Origin: Gammaproteobacteria bacterium
Lineage (GTDB): Bacteria; Pseudomonadota; Gammaproteobacteria; Steroidobacterales; SZUA-146
NCBI GenBank assembly: GCA_003228965.1
Contig: QIGP01000076.1
Coordinates: 1-15,918, forward strand
Direction: 5' to 3'
DNA length: 15,918 nucleotides
The position numbers and the translations under genes were made by a program. Shown piece by piece: positions 1 through 8,526 of this stretch. Positions within the stretch are counted from its first letter, which is position 1. Each line of letters starts with the position of its first letter. Under the pieces are notes generated by a model that saw nothing but the letters and a program-made list of their open reading frames with translations, made no database searches and had not been told where the DNA came from.

Positions 1-189
1 TGTCCGTACCTTAACGAATGCAGGTCCGCCTGTTCGGCCTTTAAGCATGGATTCATCGGTGAACTTGAACACGTCACCGTGCTCACTCTTCAAATACGTA
101 ACGGCCTGATCCATTGTCTTCAGACGTGTCAATGCGTAAACATCGTCAGCCAATACAGCAGCCTGGTAAGCAGTAAACTCTAATGTCAT
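1..189 (-). CDS. Lipase-like T6SS effector candidate (partial, 3' end off window)
   Basis: Only the first 63 codons are present and the frame is still open at the left edge. ATG at 187-189 lies one base after the stop of the upstream lipoprotein gene, with a GAAGG ribosome site about nine bases upstream. The N-terminus has an alanine-rich helix (AAVLADDVYAL, residues 10-20) and a KGRTGGPAFVKVRT stretch (50-63). Both resemble, from memory, the region before the catalytic core of class 3 lipase-like proteins found beside T6SS genes. The GxSxG nucleophile elbow that would prove this lies outside the window. Its place at the end of a T6SS operon, behind a lipoprotein, suggests a phospholipase-type effector injected into the target periplasm. 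That role is inference; the existence of the gene is well supported, the family moderately so. Confidence 0.55.
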   Translation of the reverse strand, partial: MTLEFTAYQAAVLADDVYALTRLKTMDQAVTYLKSEHGDVFKFTDESMLKGRTGGPAFVKVRT

Positions 190-190
190 G

Positions 191-694
191 TTAAAAAGCC
201 TTCTTTCGCTTGTCTGGTTCTACGTCCCACGTACACAGACTGAAAATTGGTGAATTGTTGACTTTGATCATGGTTTCCTGGCTATTTAGCTCGCACTTCA
301 CTACAAGTGGTTTGCCACGGGATTCGCTGTTTTCTTCCGGTGTGCGTTTAACTGCAGACCACATACGGTATTGTTTACCGTCGTGAACAACCATGATGTC
401 CTGATTAGAAGCATATTCTTGTGGCAATATTTTTGTGATCGTCCGCTTAAAAACCGCAGGAAATTCAAAGTACCCCTGCGAGTCCGTCGTGGTTTCATCT
501 ACTCCCGGACTGGACAACTCCACGGTACGCACCAGGCGTGCATTTACAACCGGCTCGCCGTCCAGTGTAATCACCCCACTCATACTCGAGAACAAACACA
601 CTTTGCCGGCTTCTTTACATCCCATAAGGAACACTCCACACACAATCACAATTGCTACAGTTAACAGCGTTGAACTGCTGGTTAGATAATTCAT
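191..694 (-). CDS. DUF6795-like lipoprotein, candidate immunity protein
   Basis: This is a 167-residue protein with a hydrophobic signal (about residues 9-24) ending in a lipobox, L23-M24-G25-C26. C26 would be lipidated. The next residue is Lys, not Asp, which favours outer-membrane sorting. After the anchor, residues about 37-80 (SGVITLDGEPVVNARL ... TTTDSQGYFEFPAV) have the look of a carboxypeptidase-regulatory or transthyretin-like beta sandwich, and the whole resembles the DUF6795 family as I remember it. The gene follows clpV by 76 bases and precedes the lipase-like gene by one base, so the two are almost certainly cotranscribed and translationally coupled. Immunity proteins against lipase effectors of T6SS are commonly periplasmic lipoproteins, so immunity is the leading inference. 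An effector-loading adaptor is an alternative. Confidence 0.75.
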   Translation of the reverse strand: MNYLTSSSTLLTVAIVIVCGVFLMGCKEAGKVCLFSSMSGVITLDGEPVVNARLVRTVELSSPGVDETTTDSQGYFEFPAVFKRTITKILPQEYASNQDIMVVHDGKQYRMWSAVKRTPEENSESRGKPLVVKCELNSQETMIKVNNSPIFSLCTWDVEPDKRKKAF

Positions 695-770
695 AGTCTC
701 GCCACCATTCGCTTCCTGTACTGAGCGTTCTATCTTTCAACATACCAAATCACGTCTGGATATGCCCGAC

Positions 771-3506
771 TCAATCAAAATCGTAAGAAAACTCGTTGTC
801 TTTCACGTCAATATGTACACGACTCAATTCCTGTCCTGATATATTGCGCGTCAAAAGCTCCGAGCTGATTACTGGCAGCACAGTATTCGTCAATATATTG
901 TCAATCATGCGCCCACCACTTTCCAGCTCTGTACAACGACTGGCAATCAACTTGATAACCTCATCCGAATACGTAAACGGTATTCGATGATTCTCGGCCA
1001 CTCGTTTTTCAATACGTTTGAGCTGCAGGCGTGCAATTAAGTTGATCATCGAATCGCTTAGAGGGTAATAAGGAATCGAAACAATTCGTCCCAGTAAAGC
1101 AGCCGGGAACACTTTTAACAGCGGCTCTCGCAAGGCTTTGGTCAGACCATCCGGATCGGGCATTAACTCAGGATCTTTGCACATGCTCATGACCAAGTCG
1201 GTCCCGGCGTTTGTGGTCAATATGATCAGCGTGTTCTTGAAATCGATGAGTCTCCCCTCACCGTCTTCCATGAAACCCTTATCGAATACCTGGAAGAATA
1301 TTTCATGGACATCCGGATGAGCTTTTTCAACTTCATCAAGGAGCACTACGCTGTATGGCTTTCTGCGCACGGCCTCTGTCAGCACACCGCCCTCGCCGTA
1401 ACCCACGTAGCCTGGAGGAGCGCCTTTGAGAGTGGAAACCGTATGAGCTTCCTGAAACTCACTCATGTTAATGGTGATAATGTTTTGTTCGCCGCCATAG
1501 AGCGTTTCAGCTAGCGCCAGTGCGGTTTCTGTTTTACCCACTCCTGAAGGGCCGGCTAGCATGAACACACCTATCGGCTTGCCAGGATTGTCGAGGTTAG
1601 CCCGGGAAGTCTGAATGCGCTTGGTGATTGTGTGCATGGCGTGATCCTGACCAAACACTCGCTGGCTCAACACGTCTGCAAGGTTCAAGACAGTCTGCAT
1701 TTCATCTTTCACCATGCGACCGACAGGTATACCCGTCCAGTCTGCGACAACTGAAGCGACCGCCTGCGAATCGACGCTCGGTAATATCAGTGGCGATTCG
1801 CCCTGCATCTCGCTGAGTTTTTCCTGAAGCGTACTCAACTCCGCACGCAAGGCATCTTTGTCCACGTCGGCAAGGGCTTCGGTTGCGCCGGATTCTTCCG
1901 CCGCTTCATCGGCCGCTGCCTCAAGCTCACTCTGCGTACCTTCCACACTAGCTACGTCACCACGAAGTTGGGCGCGCAGTGTCAGAATTTTTTCAACAAT
2001 ATCGCGTTCTTCTTCCCAATCTTTTTCGAGTATGGCCAATCGTTCCTGGGTGAGACCCAAAGCCTCTTCCGCATTGACTTTTCGTTGGCCCACGTCGACG
2101 CCCACCGCAGATTCACGTTCAATAATCGCAAGCTCTGTTTCAAGCGCCTCAATTTTCCTGCGAGCATCTTCCACTTGTGCAGGTACTGCATACTGACTGA
2201 TCGCCACGCGGGCGCAGGCAGTATCCAAAAGACTGACCGATTTGTCCGGCAGTTGGCGTGCTGGAATGTAACGGTGGGACAAATTCACAGACGCTTCCAG
2301 CGCCTCGTCGAGAATCTGCACCTTGTGATGGCTCTCCATCATCGATGCCATCGCACGCATCATCAAAATTGCTTTGTCTTCAGATGGCTCCTCGATTTGA
2401 ACAACCTGAAATCGCCGCGTCAATGCAGGGTCTTTCTCAATGTGTTTTTTGTACTCAGCCCAGGTAGTGGCCGCCACAGTGCGTAGTTCACCTCGGGCCA
2501 GCGCCGGCTTTAACAGGTTAGCCGCGTCACCGGTTCCTGCAGCACCACCCGCTCCAACCAGGGTGTGAGCTTCATCAATAAACAAAATGATCGGTTTTTC
2601 AGAAGCCTGTACCTCGTCTATAACCATTCGCAGTCGGTTTTCGAACTCTCCTTTCATACTCGCACCGGCTTGCAACAAGCCGACGTCAAGAGTTCGCAGA
2701 GTGACGTTTTGCAACGGCGGCGGAACGTCACCGCGAGCAATTCTCGCCGCAAAGCCTTCCACAACCGCAGTTTTACCTACACCGGCTTCACCCGTGAGTA
2801 TCGGATTGTTTTGTCTACGACGCATTAAAATGTCGATCATCTGCCGGATCTCATCGTCACGACCAACAATCGAATCAATTTTTCCTTCCCGAGCCTGGGC
2901 GGTCAGGTCAACCGTAAACTGAGCCAGCGCTTCTTGCTTACCCATTTGCGCCGGCGCCATTGAACCGCTTGCCTCGCCGGGTGCGGCTCCACCACCAACC
3001 TGGAAACCATCTTTTGCACCCATGCTGTCTTCAGGAGACCCGCCAAATACTTCATCAAATCGGTCGCACATGACCTCGACCTGGAATTTGTCAAACTCTT
3101 TGGAGATATTTAACAAAGCACTACGCAGTGAACGAGATTTCAGCATCCCGATGAGGAGGTAGCCCGTGCGCACCTGCGAGTCGCCAAACATCAGGGTCGC
3201 AAATACCCACGCCCGTTCAACCGCCTCTTCGACGTGTGAAGATAAATCGGAAATGGATGTTGACCCTCTCGGCAAGCGATCGAGCGCTGCCGTTAAATCT
3301 TTGGCAACGTGAGACGGATCCAAATTGAATTGCTTGATCGCTCGATGTAAGTCGGAATCTTGCAATTGCAGTACCTGGTGCATCCAGTGAACTAACTCAA
3401 CGTACGGATTACCACGCATTTTGCAAAACACTGTTGCGCTTTCAATCGCGCGATAGCCAACCTGGTTTAGTTTCCCGAACAACGCGGCTCTACTGATCTC
3501 GGCCAT
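771..3506 (-). CDS. tssH: ClpV/TssH, T6SS sheath-recycling AAA+ ATPase
   Basis: This 911-residue HSP100 protein disassembles contracted TssB/TssC sheath for reuse in the cytoplasm. The N-terminal Clp-N repeat domain covers about residues 1-160. The first AAA+ module has Walker A GEAGVGKT (239-246), Walker B ILFIDEAH (307-314), a pore loop around 280-288 and an arginine-finger RR at 364-365. A coiled-coil middle region spans about 440-570 and contains an Ala/Glu-rich stretch at about 528-550. The second module has Walker A GPSGVGKT (652-659), Walker B VVLLDEVE (720-727) and an aromatic pore loop [13 protein letters not shown] (695-707). All ATPase motifs are intact and the length matches ClpV, not ClpB, as does the T6SS context. 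ATG is preceded by AAGGA. It lies 34 bases after tssG and is followed by a lipoprotein gene where HSI-1 has vgrG1a. Confidence 0.97.
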   Translation of the reverse strand: MAEISRAALFGKLNQVGYRAIESATVFCKMRGNPYVELVHWMHQVLQLQDSDLHRAIKQFNLDPSHVAKDLTAALDRLPRGSTSISDLSSHVEEAVERAWVFATLMFGDSQVRTGYLLIGMLKSRSLRSALLNISKEFDKFQVEVMCDRFDEVFGGSPEDSMGAKDGFQVGGGAAPGEASGSMAPAQMGKQEALAQFTVDLTAQAREGKIDSIVGRDDEIRQMIDILMRRRQNNPILTGEAGVGKTAVVEGFAARIARGDVPPPLQNVTLRTLDVGLLQAGASMKGEFENRLRMVIDEVQASEKPIILFIDEAHTLVGAGGAAGTGDAANLLKPALARGELRTVAATTWAEYKKHIEKDPALTRRFQVVQIEEPSEDKAILMMRAMASMMESHHKVQILDEALEASVNLSHRYIPARQLPDKSVSLLDTACARVAISQYAVPAQVEDARRKIEALETELAIIERESAVGVDVGQRKVNAEEALGLTQERLAILEKDWEEERDIVEKILTLRAQLRGDVASVEGTQSELEAAADEAAEESGATEALADVDKDALRAELSTLQEKLSEMQGESPLILPSVDSQAVASVVADWTGIPVGRMVKDEMQTVLNLADVLSQRVFGQDHAMHTITKRIQTSRANLDNPGKPIGVFMLAGPSGVGKTETALALAETLYGGEQNIITINMSEFQEAHTVSTLKGAPPGYVGYGEGGVLTEAVRRKPYSVVLLDEVEKAHPDVHEIFFQVFDKGFMEDGEGRLIDFKNTLIILTTNAGTDLVMSMCKDPELMPDPDGLTKALREPLLKVFPAALLGRIVSIPYYPLSDSMINLIARLQLKRIEKRVAENHRIPFTYSDEVIKLIASRCTELESGGRMIDNILTNTVLPVISSELLTRNISGQELSRVHIDVKDNEFSYDFD

Positions 3507-3540
3507 GATTCCGTCCTTTTAATAATTCGTGAATGTGCGG

Positions 3541-4608
3541 TTACGCCGCTTGATTTCGCCAGACGCCGCTAAGCGGATGCAGTCGTGCATCTAAAGCGTC
3601 GCTCTTTCTGTCTTCTTGATTAAGCCATGAGGTGCGGCCCAAGAGGCCGTGCTGGCCTAACTGCAACGGAGGGATTTCCTCTTTCTTTAAAATGATCTCT
3701 ACGTCCCAATCAAATTCGTCGCCGCAAAAATTACGCACCAATGCGACAAGACGATTGGAATTTTCGGTCCCAGGCAAGAAACGCTTAAACGAGTCGAAGC
3801 CCACGGGCCCGATTGTCAGCCGAAACTTGTGCTGACAACTCCATACAGACTCGCCGATGGTGGTGCCAAAGCCGAGGCCGCCGTTCTTGCGCGGCTCCCC
3901 CAGAAGCCACTTCGCCTCATCCGGAACACTCAGCCACTCGCCCACGAACTGTTCAAGTTTTGCTTGCACTCCAAAAAAGTCTTCGATCGCACAGGTTAAT
4001 CCTTCCGGTGATCGCGCTTGTCGCGCTAAATGGCCTACGTAATGCAGACGCCCGTTATCAGGAAATGCATCGCGATCTTTTAGAGAATCCATCCCAAGGC
4101 CAATGAGACTTGCGACATAATTGGTGAATCGATCGTCCGTGCCACGATCGGCGTTAACGACTGGCTCCGAGTTGGCCCATGCCCGGTATAGCAGACTCAG
4201 CATGCGGTGATGGAAGATGTCGACAAACCGCCACATACTTTCATCACCAAAGTTTCGTTGCCGCTCTCGTACAAACTCAGTCAAGTGCAACGGTAAGGGC
4301 CCATTTGGCCCAAACAGTCCGGGCGCAAAAATGGAGAGTCGCGGAGCTCTGCCACCAGAGCGCTGTTCGAACTTTGCAAGCTGGGAAGGTGCAAACGCCA
4401 GAGTCGGCTCCTGGCCGATGCGTACACTGTCTTCAGACGGCTTGACAGATCGCCCTAACCTGGGAGTGTCTTTAGAGCCGCATTCCAATCGCCTGAGCGT
4501 TGCAAATAGTCCGTAGTTATAGGGCTCCTCTTCCAGAGCACGGAAAAACTCGAGCATCTCATCGCTTGGTAGTGATGTACGACGTGAATCTTCCGGTAAC
4601 GAACTCAT
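3541..4608 (-). CDS. tssG: TssG, T6SS baseplate wedge subunit
   Basis: This 355-residue protein belongs to the TssG/ImpH/VasB family, a cytoplasmic baseplate component that forms the wedge with TssF and TssE. The family signature GLFGPNGPLPLHLTE is at 97-111, followed by a helix FVDIFHHRMLSLLYRAW at 128-144. The N-terminal region (about 20-42) has the usual FFRALEEEPYNYGLFATLRRLE-type segment, split here for length. The length is normal for the family, perhaps slightly long. The start ATG has AAGGAT about ten bases upstream. It follows tssF by 28 bases and precedes clpV by 34 bases, the standard tssE-F-G-H order. No truncation or frameshift is seen. Confidence 0.96.
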   Translation of the reverse strand: MSSLPEDSRRTSLPSDEMLEFFRALEEEPYNYGLFATLRRLECGSKDTPRLGRSVKPSEDSVRIGQEPTLAFAPSQLAKFEQRSGGRAPRLSIFAPGLFGPNGPLPLHLTEFVRERQRNFGDESMWRFVDIFHHRMLSLLYRAWANSEPVVNADRGTDDRFTNYVASLIGLGMDSLKDRDAFPDNGRLHYVGHLARQARSPEGLTCAIEDFFGVQAKLEQFVGEWLSVPDEAKWLLGEPRKNGGLGFGTTIGESVWSCQHKFRLTIGPVGFDSFKRFLPGTENSNRLVALVRNFCGDEFDWDVEIILKKEEIPPLQLGQHGLLGRTSWLNQEDRKSDALDARLHPLSGVWRNQAA

Positions 4609-4636
4609 TGAAATCTTATCCTTTATTTAATTCGGT

Positions 4637-6514
4637 CTAAAGCACATTTCGCGCGCCGGTGCGGGCGGGCCACGTCATCACTTCTCCGCGCTCAGTTGAG
4701 TTAATCATTGTTTCGGTAAACGAATTGATCGACGTGTATTTTGCGAAAAACTGCTCGAGCACCGCTCCAATCAAAAAGACTCCAATGCCTTCGAAAGCCG
4801 AGTCTTCCAGTGTCACATCAATTTGCAGTCCACGACCAAAAGAGATTGGACCCGGTACGGGCATGCGCCTGACTACGGGCTTCCCACTGCAGCTTACGAG
4901 TCCTTCGATCTGTTTGCGACGTGCCGGGTCGGTCAAATTGGCGTACAAACCCAACATTTCACGCATTGCAGCGCCGCGCTCCACAGAGTCGGTATCCAAC
5001 AAAGATAAATAGTTGAGTGACAAATGGCTGATCAAACGCCACGGAGAACTACCGTCAGTGGTAACAACAGTAGGCCGGGACGGACCATCCAGACACTTAA
5101 CCGCTGAAACAGGAGCCCCGCTTTGAAGATCGAAATCTGATGCGCCCTCGCCCAGTGGCATCAACATTGGCAAATCGCGATTGGTACACATTGTGGTTAT
5201 TGCTAATTGCCGAAGCTCACTTGAGAATGGGGCTTCGTTTTCATCAACTAACCCGATATAGACTTCGCTGCCTAAATAGGAAGTACGACTACCGTAACGC
5301 TTTTGTCGCTCACTAAGAAGCCGTGGCCGGCGTTGTACCGAAAAGTAAGCGTTGTCACGAGCATGGTAACCTCGGTCTTTCATCGAGTAGAACGGCACAA
5401 AGTCTCGTTCTTTGTCGCCACTCTTGCCAAAGCCTGCAACCGATTTCACAGAATACACTTCGTAATCCATCGGACGCGTTCGGTCAGGAACCAGGTGATA
5501 CTCAGGTGTTTTCTTGTCAATATGGATTCGATCCGCACGACGCTCGAACAAATTGACCGCAGGTGTACAGTGCAGGGCAAAGTTCTCCGGATCTAACAAC
5601 CGGTCAAGAGAGTCGTCACTGCGGTTGAGCAAAATGATAATTTCAAACTCACGACCCGGACAACGGCGCACCGTTTCTTTCAGATTACGCAACCCAACAA
5701 ACAAAAAACGCTTATGAAATGCAAAGTACTCGTGTAGAAGGCGGTAGCCGTGAAACTCTCGGGAATCTGCAGGCAACAAAGCGTCTTCTTCGTTAAACCC
5801 TTTTTGAACCAGATCGTCAGCCGGGTTAAAGCGCGTCTCATCGCCTGGGGAAGAGGCCGATCGCACAACAAAACCGAGGCAGTTTCCGACCAACTGCTCG
5901 TACAAGCGGCCTGGCAACTCTTCGCTACCTCGCAGGTACAATGTAAGTTCATCAAGCGCAAGATCGGCAAGCTCAACTTCACCTTGAGTACGAATGCGCA
6001 ATCGAATGCCCGCGCGGGTGCCAGGGCGTTCCGGGATATTAAGCGTTTGCACTGCACCGCGCGTTGCGAAGTAGTCAACACTGCTTATCTCGATTGGCCA
6101 CAACGTTACATCCTGAGACGTACGAAACTCGCAGTGAGTTTTTTGATCTTTGGCCAGTTTGCTTTTGAGCGCTGAGCCACGCTCTACTAAAAATCCAGAG
6201 CTTAAGTCGCCTTCAGTCGGATCAGGTATCAGCTGCGTAATCCCCATCGCCGGGGTAGGAGCCGCATAGTTGGGGTAGACAATCTCGAGCAAGTGTTGCG
6301 TAAAGTTTGGGTATTGAGCATCGACTTTGAGCTGCACACGTGCAGCCATGAAGGCAAAACCTTCCAAAAGCCGTTCAACGTAGGGATCTGAACAGTCAAA
6401 GCCATCGAGCCCGAGACGCCCGGCGATCTTGGGAAACTCTTCTGCGAACTCAGCGCCCATTTCGCGCATGAAACGCAATTCACGGTTGTAGTAGCTTAGA
6501 AGTCGTGCGTCCAT
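4637..6514 (-). CDS. tssF: TssF, T6SS baseplate wedge subunit
   Basis: This 625-residue protein is of the TssF/ImpG/VasA family. TssF forms a dimer in the baseplate wedge with TssG and connects the tube/sheath base to the membrane complex through TssK. The N-terminus is highly typical: LLSYYNRELRFMREMGAEFA starts at residue 5, followed by a helical region with DPYVERLLEGFAFMAARVQ and by LLEIVYPNYAAPTPAMGI. The length is that expected for the family. The start ATG falls only four bases after the tssE stop and has no strong ribosome site of its own, which suggests translational coupling to tssE. The gene is intact from end to end. Confidence 0.97.
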   Translation of the reverse strand: MDARLLSYYNRELRFMREMGAEFAEEFPKIAGRLGLDGFDCSDPYVERLLEGFAFMAARVQLKVDAQYPNFTQHLLEIVYPNYAAPTPAMGITQLIPDPTEGDLSSGFLVERGSALKSKLAKDQKTHCEFRTSQDVTLWPIEISSVDYFATRGAVQTLNIPERPGTRAGIRLRIRTQGEVELADLALDELTLYLRGSEELPGRLYEQLVGNCLGFVVRSASSPGDETRFNPADDLVQKGFNEEDALLPADSREFHGYRLLHEYFAFHKRFLFVGLRNLKETVRRCPGREFEIIILLNRSDDSLDRLLDPENFALHCTPAVNLFERRADRIHIDKKTPEYHLVPDRTRPMDYEVYSVKSVAGFGKSGDKERDFVPFYSMKDRGYHARDNAYFSVQRRPRLLSERQKRYGSRTSYLGSEVYIGLVDENEAPFSSELRQLAITTMCTNRDLPMLMPLGEGASDFDLQSGAPVSAVKCLDGPSRPTVVTTDGSSPWRLISHLSLNYLSLLDTDSVERGAAMREMLGLYANLTDPARRKQIEGLVSCSGKPVVRRMPVPGPISFGRGLQIDVTLEDSAFEGIGVFLIGAVLEQFFAKYTSINSFTETMINSTERGEVMTWPARTGARNVL

Positions 6515-6518
6515 TTAT

Positions 6519-7028
6519 TTAGTTCCGACCTGATGCGTCGCGCACGGCAACCTCACCCGTCTCCAAATCCAGTTCTGTTTTCAGATGTAAGCGCATTGGC
6601 GACGGATAGGCCCAGAGGCTGCCTTCAATATCTAACATTAATGCACTTCTGTTCATGTGATCAGGTTGTACGTTAATGGTTACCTTTAATGTATCTGCGT
6701 CGATACGCGGTTCAAATCGTCGTACAGCTTTTGAGAGCAAACGTTCCAGCGAACGCATTTTCAGGCTCGAAACCAATGTGCCGGCAAGGTCGGGCATGCC
6801 GTAGTTCAATACGGAATCACACACTTCAGGATACTCATCCAGGTCAATCAGAGACGCCAGGTTTCCGGTGTTTAGGAGCCAAGCCAAGTCACGCATTACT
6901 ACCTGGCGTAACTGCCGTAAATTCATCGTCGCGTGTTCAGCGGTTTCAACCGATTTGTCTGGCGCGTTATCCGTCAGTCGATCCAAGAGCGAAGGTTGAA
7001 GTGTCTCGGGATTTGCACGCTCAGCCAT
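6519..7028 (-). CDS. tssE: TssE, gp25-like T6SS baseplate protein
   Basis: This 169-residue protein is homologous to the phage T4 baseplate wedge protein gp25. It nucleates sheath polymerisation on the baseplate. Family hallmarks are RDLAWLLNTGNL (46-57), the NYGMPDLAGT turn (76-84) and the FEPRID segment (105-110). The last of these corresponds to the conserved gp25-type EPR motif, which forms the core wedge contact. The C-terminal strand region (about 111-165) is a normal gp25 end. It follows tagJ by nine bases and precedes tssF by four bases. The ribosome site is weak (AAGA), so coupling to tagJ is likely. Confidence 0.95.
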   Translation of the reverse strand: MAERANPETLQPSLLDRLTDNAPDKSVETAEHATMNLRQLRQVVMRDLAWLLNTGNLASLIDLDEYPEVCDSVLNYGMPDLAGTLVSSLKMRSLERLLSKAVRRFEPRIDADTLKVTINVQPDHMNRSALMLDIEGSLWAYPSPMRLHLKTELDLETGEVAVRDASGRN

Positions 7029-7037
7029 CAGTCTTGC

Positions 7038-7862
7038 TTACGAATCGGGGCTGTCAGCTTCAGGTTCAGATTCAATTGAATCGAACCTGATTTCGCTCAC
7101 ATCAAGAAGAGGATAATCGCCCACGTCGGTAGTCAGCAGACGCTGACCTAAACCGTGGTACTCGTCGGAACCTTTGTCTTCCCAGGCGGTTGATCTGGAC
7201 ATAATTAATGCATTGTCACCACTATCTATAGTCCCTGAGTAACGCACCGGCACCAAAGCAACCAGTTCACCGCCGTTTGCCCACGTGATGTAGGCGGGCT
7301 TCCAAATCATGTCTCGCAAATCTGTAGGCGCCTCAAAGCTCAGCAAACCGATACGGTGGAAGGGCACCCAATAGTATTTACCGTTGACGACCATTTCCAG
7401 CACAGGGCCGAGGCGACTGTCCGCATCGGCGATCCATTCAAAACGTTCGCCGTCTATGGTACCGCCTGCCGCAGGCGCGTCTTCAAACGCTTCGGCACGC
7501 ATTGCCTGAGCTTGTTCAATGTGCCCGTTCGCTGACAAACGAACGGCTTCCAAATGCAATGCTAGCCACTTTTCGGGCTCACCAAAAAGCAACGGAGTAC
7601 GCTCACCGCTAATGACTTTCTCGCGCAGCACTTCGCAACTTAGTGCGTCGGTGTAAGTGTGCATCATGGGCAGTGCCGCCGGGTCCATCTCTGCGACGAC
7701 ATGGAGTTGGTTTAACGCACGGTCCCACTGCCCCATTACAGCCAATAGCTGAAACAGAAATGTACGCTGTTTGGCGTCCGCAGGATTTGCCCGAACCGTG
7801 TCTTGCAATGCTGCCAGGGCATCGTCAAGCCTTCCCTCGCGCACTAATTCTTGTGCGTCCAC
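7038..7862 (-). CDS. tagJ: TagJ/ImpE, T6SS accessory protein (HsiE1-like)
   Basis: I chose the GTG at 7860-7862 (274 residues), because the GGGGGTGG block just upstream is a good ribosome site. A longer frame to 7913 would add 17 residues unlike the family. The N-terminal half is helical and TPR-like (AQELVREGRLDDALAALQ, then FLFQLLAVMGQWDRALNQL split at 35-53). The C-terminal half carries the ImpE hallmarks WIADADSRLGP (143-153), YYWVPF (163-168) and LVPVRY (203-208). In P. aeruginosa the homologue HsiE1/TagJ binds TssB and the ClpV N-domain. TagJ marks one evolutionary class of T6SS, the one that includes HSI-1. Position between hcp and tssE is the same as in HSI-1. The gene follows a hairpin that separates it from hcp. 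Confidence 0.93.
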   Translation of the reverse strand: MDAQELVREGRLDDALAALQDTVRANPADAKQRTFLFQLLAVMGQWDRALNQLHVVAEMDPAALPMMHTYTDALSCEVLREKVISGERTPLLFGEPEKWLALHLEAVRLSANGHIEQAQAMRAEAFEDAPAAGGTIDGERFEWIADADSRLGPVLEMVVNGKYYWVPFHRIGLLSFEAPTDLRDMIWKPAYITWANGGELVALVPVRYSGTIDSGDNALIMSRSTAWEDKGSDEYHGLGQRLLTTDVGDYPLLDVSEIRFDSIESEPEADSPDS

Positions 7863-7928
7863 GCGGCCACCCCCATTAGAAAAAGCTAGACAGTAACAGC
7901 GCGATAACCACACTGCTGTGAGAGAAAT

Positions 7929-7954
7929 AGCGGCCGACCCAATGGTCAGCCGCT
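7929..7954 (-). terminator. Hairpin immediately after hcp (attenuator or mRNA 3' end)
   Basis: Six bases after the hcp stop lies an 11-base-pair inverted repeat, AGCGGCTGACC / GGTCGGCCGCT on the minus strand, with a four-base loop ATTG. The single non-Watson-Crick position is a T-G wobble on the minus-strand RNA, so the structure is stronger as minus-strand RNA than as plus-strand RNA. The tail reads ATTTCTCTC, only moderately U-rich. It may therefore act as a partial terminator or a stabilising 3' end, not a full stop, since tagJ to clpV must still be transcribed. Confidence 0.6.
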
Positions 7955-7960
7955 AATCGA

Positions 7961-8440
7961 TCAATACGACTGGTTCTTCTCGATATCCCATTTCTTCGCA
8001 GTACCGGTGGTGACTTTGTCGCCATCGTATGCGTTGTACTGGTAAGAAATCTTGGTGAAATTGACCGCAAAGCTTTCAGTTGGTCGATCGCCGCCACTGG
8101 AAACCGAGTATGAGCTGATAATAGCTTCCTCAAGCTCGATGGCCAGATACACCTGACCTTTAGCGTCTGTACCATGGGTCTGTAAGAAGTGAATCTCACA
8201 TTTACCCAGGCTCTTCCCGGCCACGGCCTGGAAATACAAATCGGCTGAAGCAATGTCCGTCGATTTGGAACAGGTGACTTCGCTATAATTCGGGTTGCTG
8301 GTCTCGCGGTCTGCACCGCCACCAACGCTCATAATTGAGCGTCCAACACCCAATTGTAGTGAATCTACAACAATCCAGTCAGTATGGGCGTCTACCTGTG
8401 CTGCACCCTTAATAGCTGTGGCAAAGTTAATTAAAATCAT
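7961..8440 (-). CDS. hcp: Hcp, T6SS tube protein
   Basis: This 159-residue protein forms hexameric rings that stack into the inner tube and are exported with the spike. It also chaperones small effectors. Family features are the N-terminal TDWIVVDSLQLGVGRSI segment (20-36), the strand region DLYFQAVAGKSLGKCEIHFL split across 67-86, LEEAIISSYSVSSGGDRPTES (103-123, split for length) and the terminal FTKISYQY strand (128-135). The length is standard for HSI-1-type Hcp with no C-terminal extension, so this is a structural Hcp and not an effector fusion. A strong AGGAGA ribosome site lies six bases before ATG. A hairpin after the stop and an 86-base gap before the start isolate it within the operon, consistent with a need for more Hcp than the other subunits. 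Confidence 0.97.
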   Translation of the reverse strand: MILINFATAIKGAAQVDAHTDWIVVDSLQLGVGRSIMSVGGGADRETSNPNYSEVTCSKSTDIASADLYFQAVAGKSLGKCEIHFLQTHGTDAKGQVYLAIELEEAIISSYSVSSGGDRPTESFAVNFTKISYQYNAYDGDKVTTGTAKKWDIEKNQSY

Positions 8441-8526
8441 TACGTTCTCCTACGTTATTGTTTCCACCGTGACCCAAATAAGATCACGGACATCCCTAGT
8501 TCATCTATATAGCGACAAAAATCGCC
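8441..8526 (-). other. tssC-hcp intergenic leader with small inverted repeats
   Basis: This 86-base gap separates tssC from hcp, whereas most genes here are nearly abutting. It holds a short stem CCGTGA / TCACGG at 8467-8472 and 8484-8489 and a GCGA / TCGC pair around a T-run directly after the tssC stop (8512-8525). The AGGAGA site for hcp is at its downstream end. I do not see a convincing -35/-10 pair or a sigma54-type site. Confidence 0.35.

Noticed and set aside
528..1500. Plus-strand frames opposite the lipoprotein and clpV genes
   Set aside because: They are antisense shadows of well-supported minus-strand genes and have no domain content.
7876..8325. Minus-strand frame of 149 codons overlapping hcp
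   Set aside because: It is a shadow of hcp, which has the correct family sequence and a strong ribosome site.
8441..8526. Possible sigma54 promoter ahead of hcp
   Set aside because: No GG-N10-GC type spacing with the expected flanking bases was found; only short stems are present.
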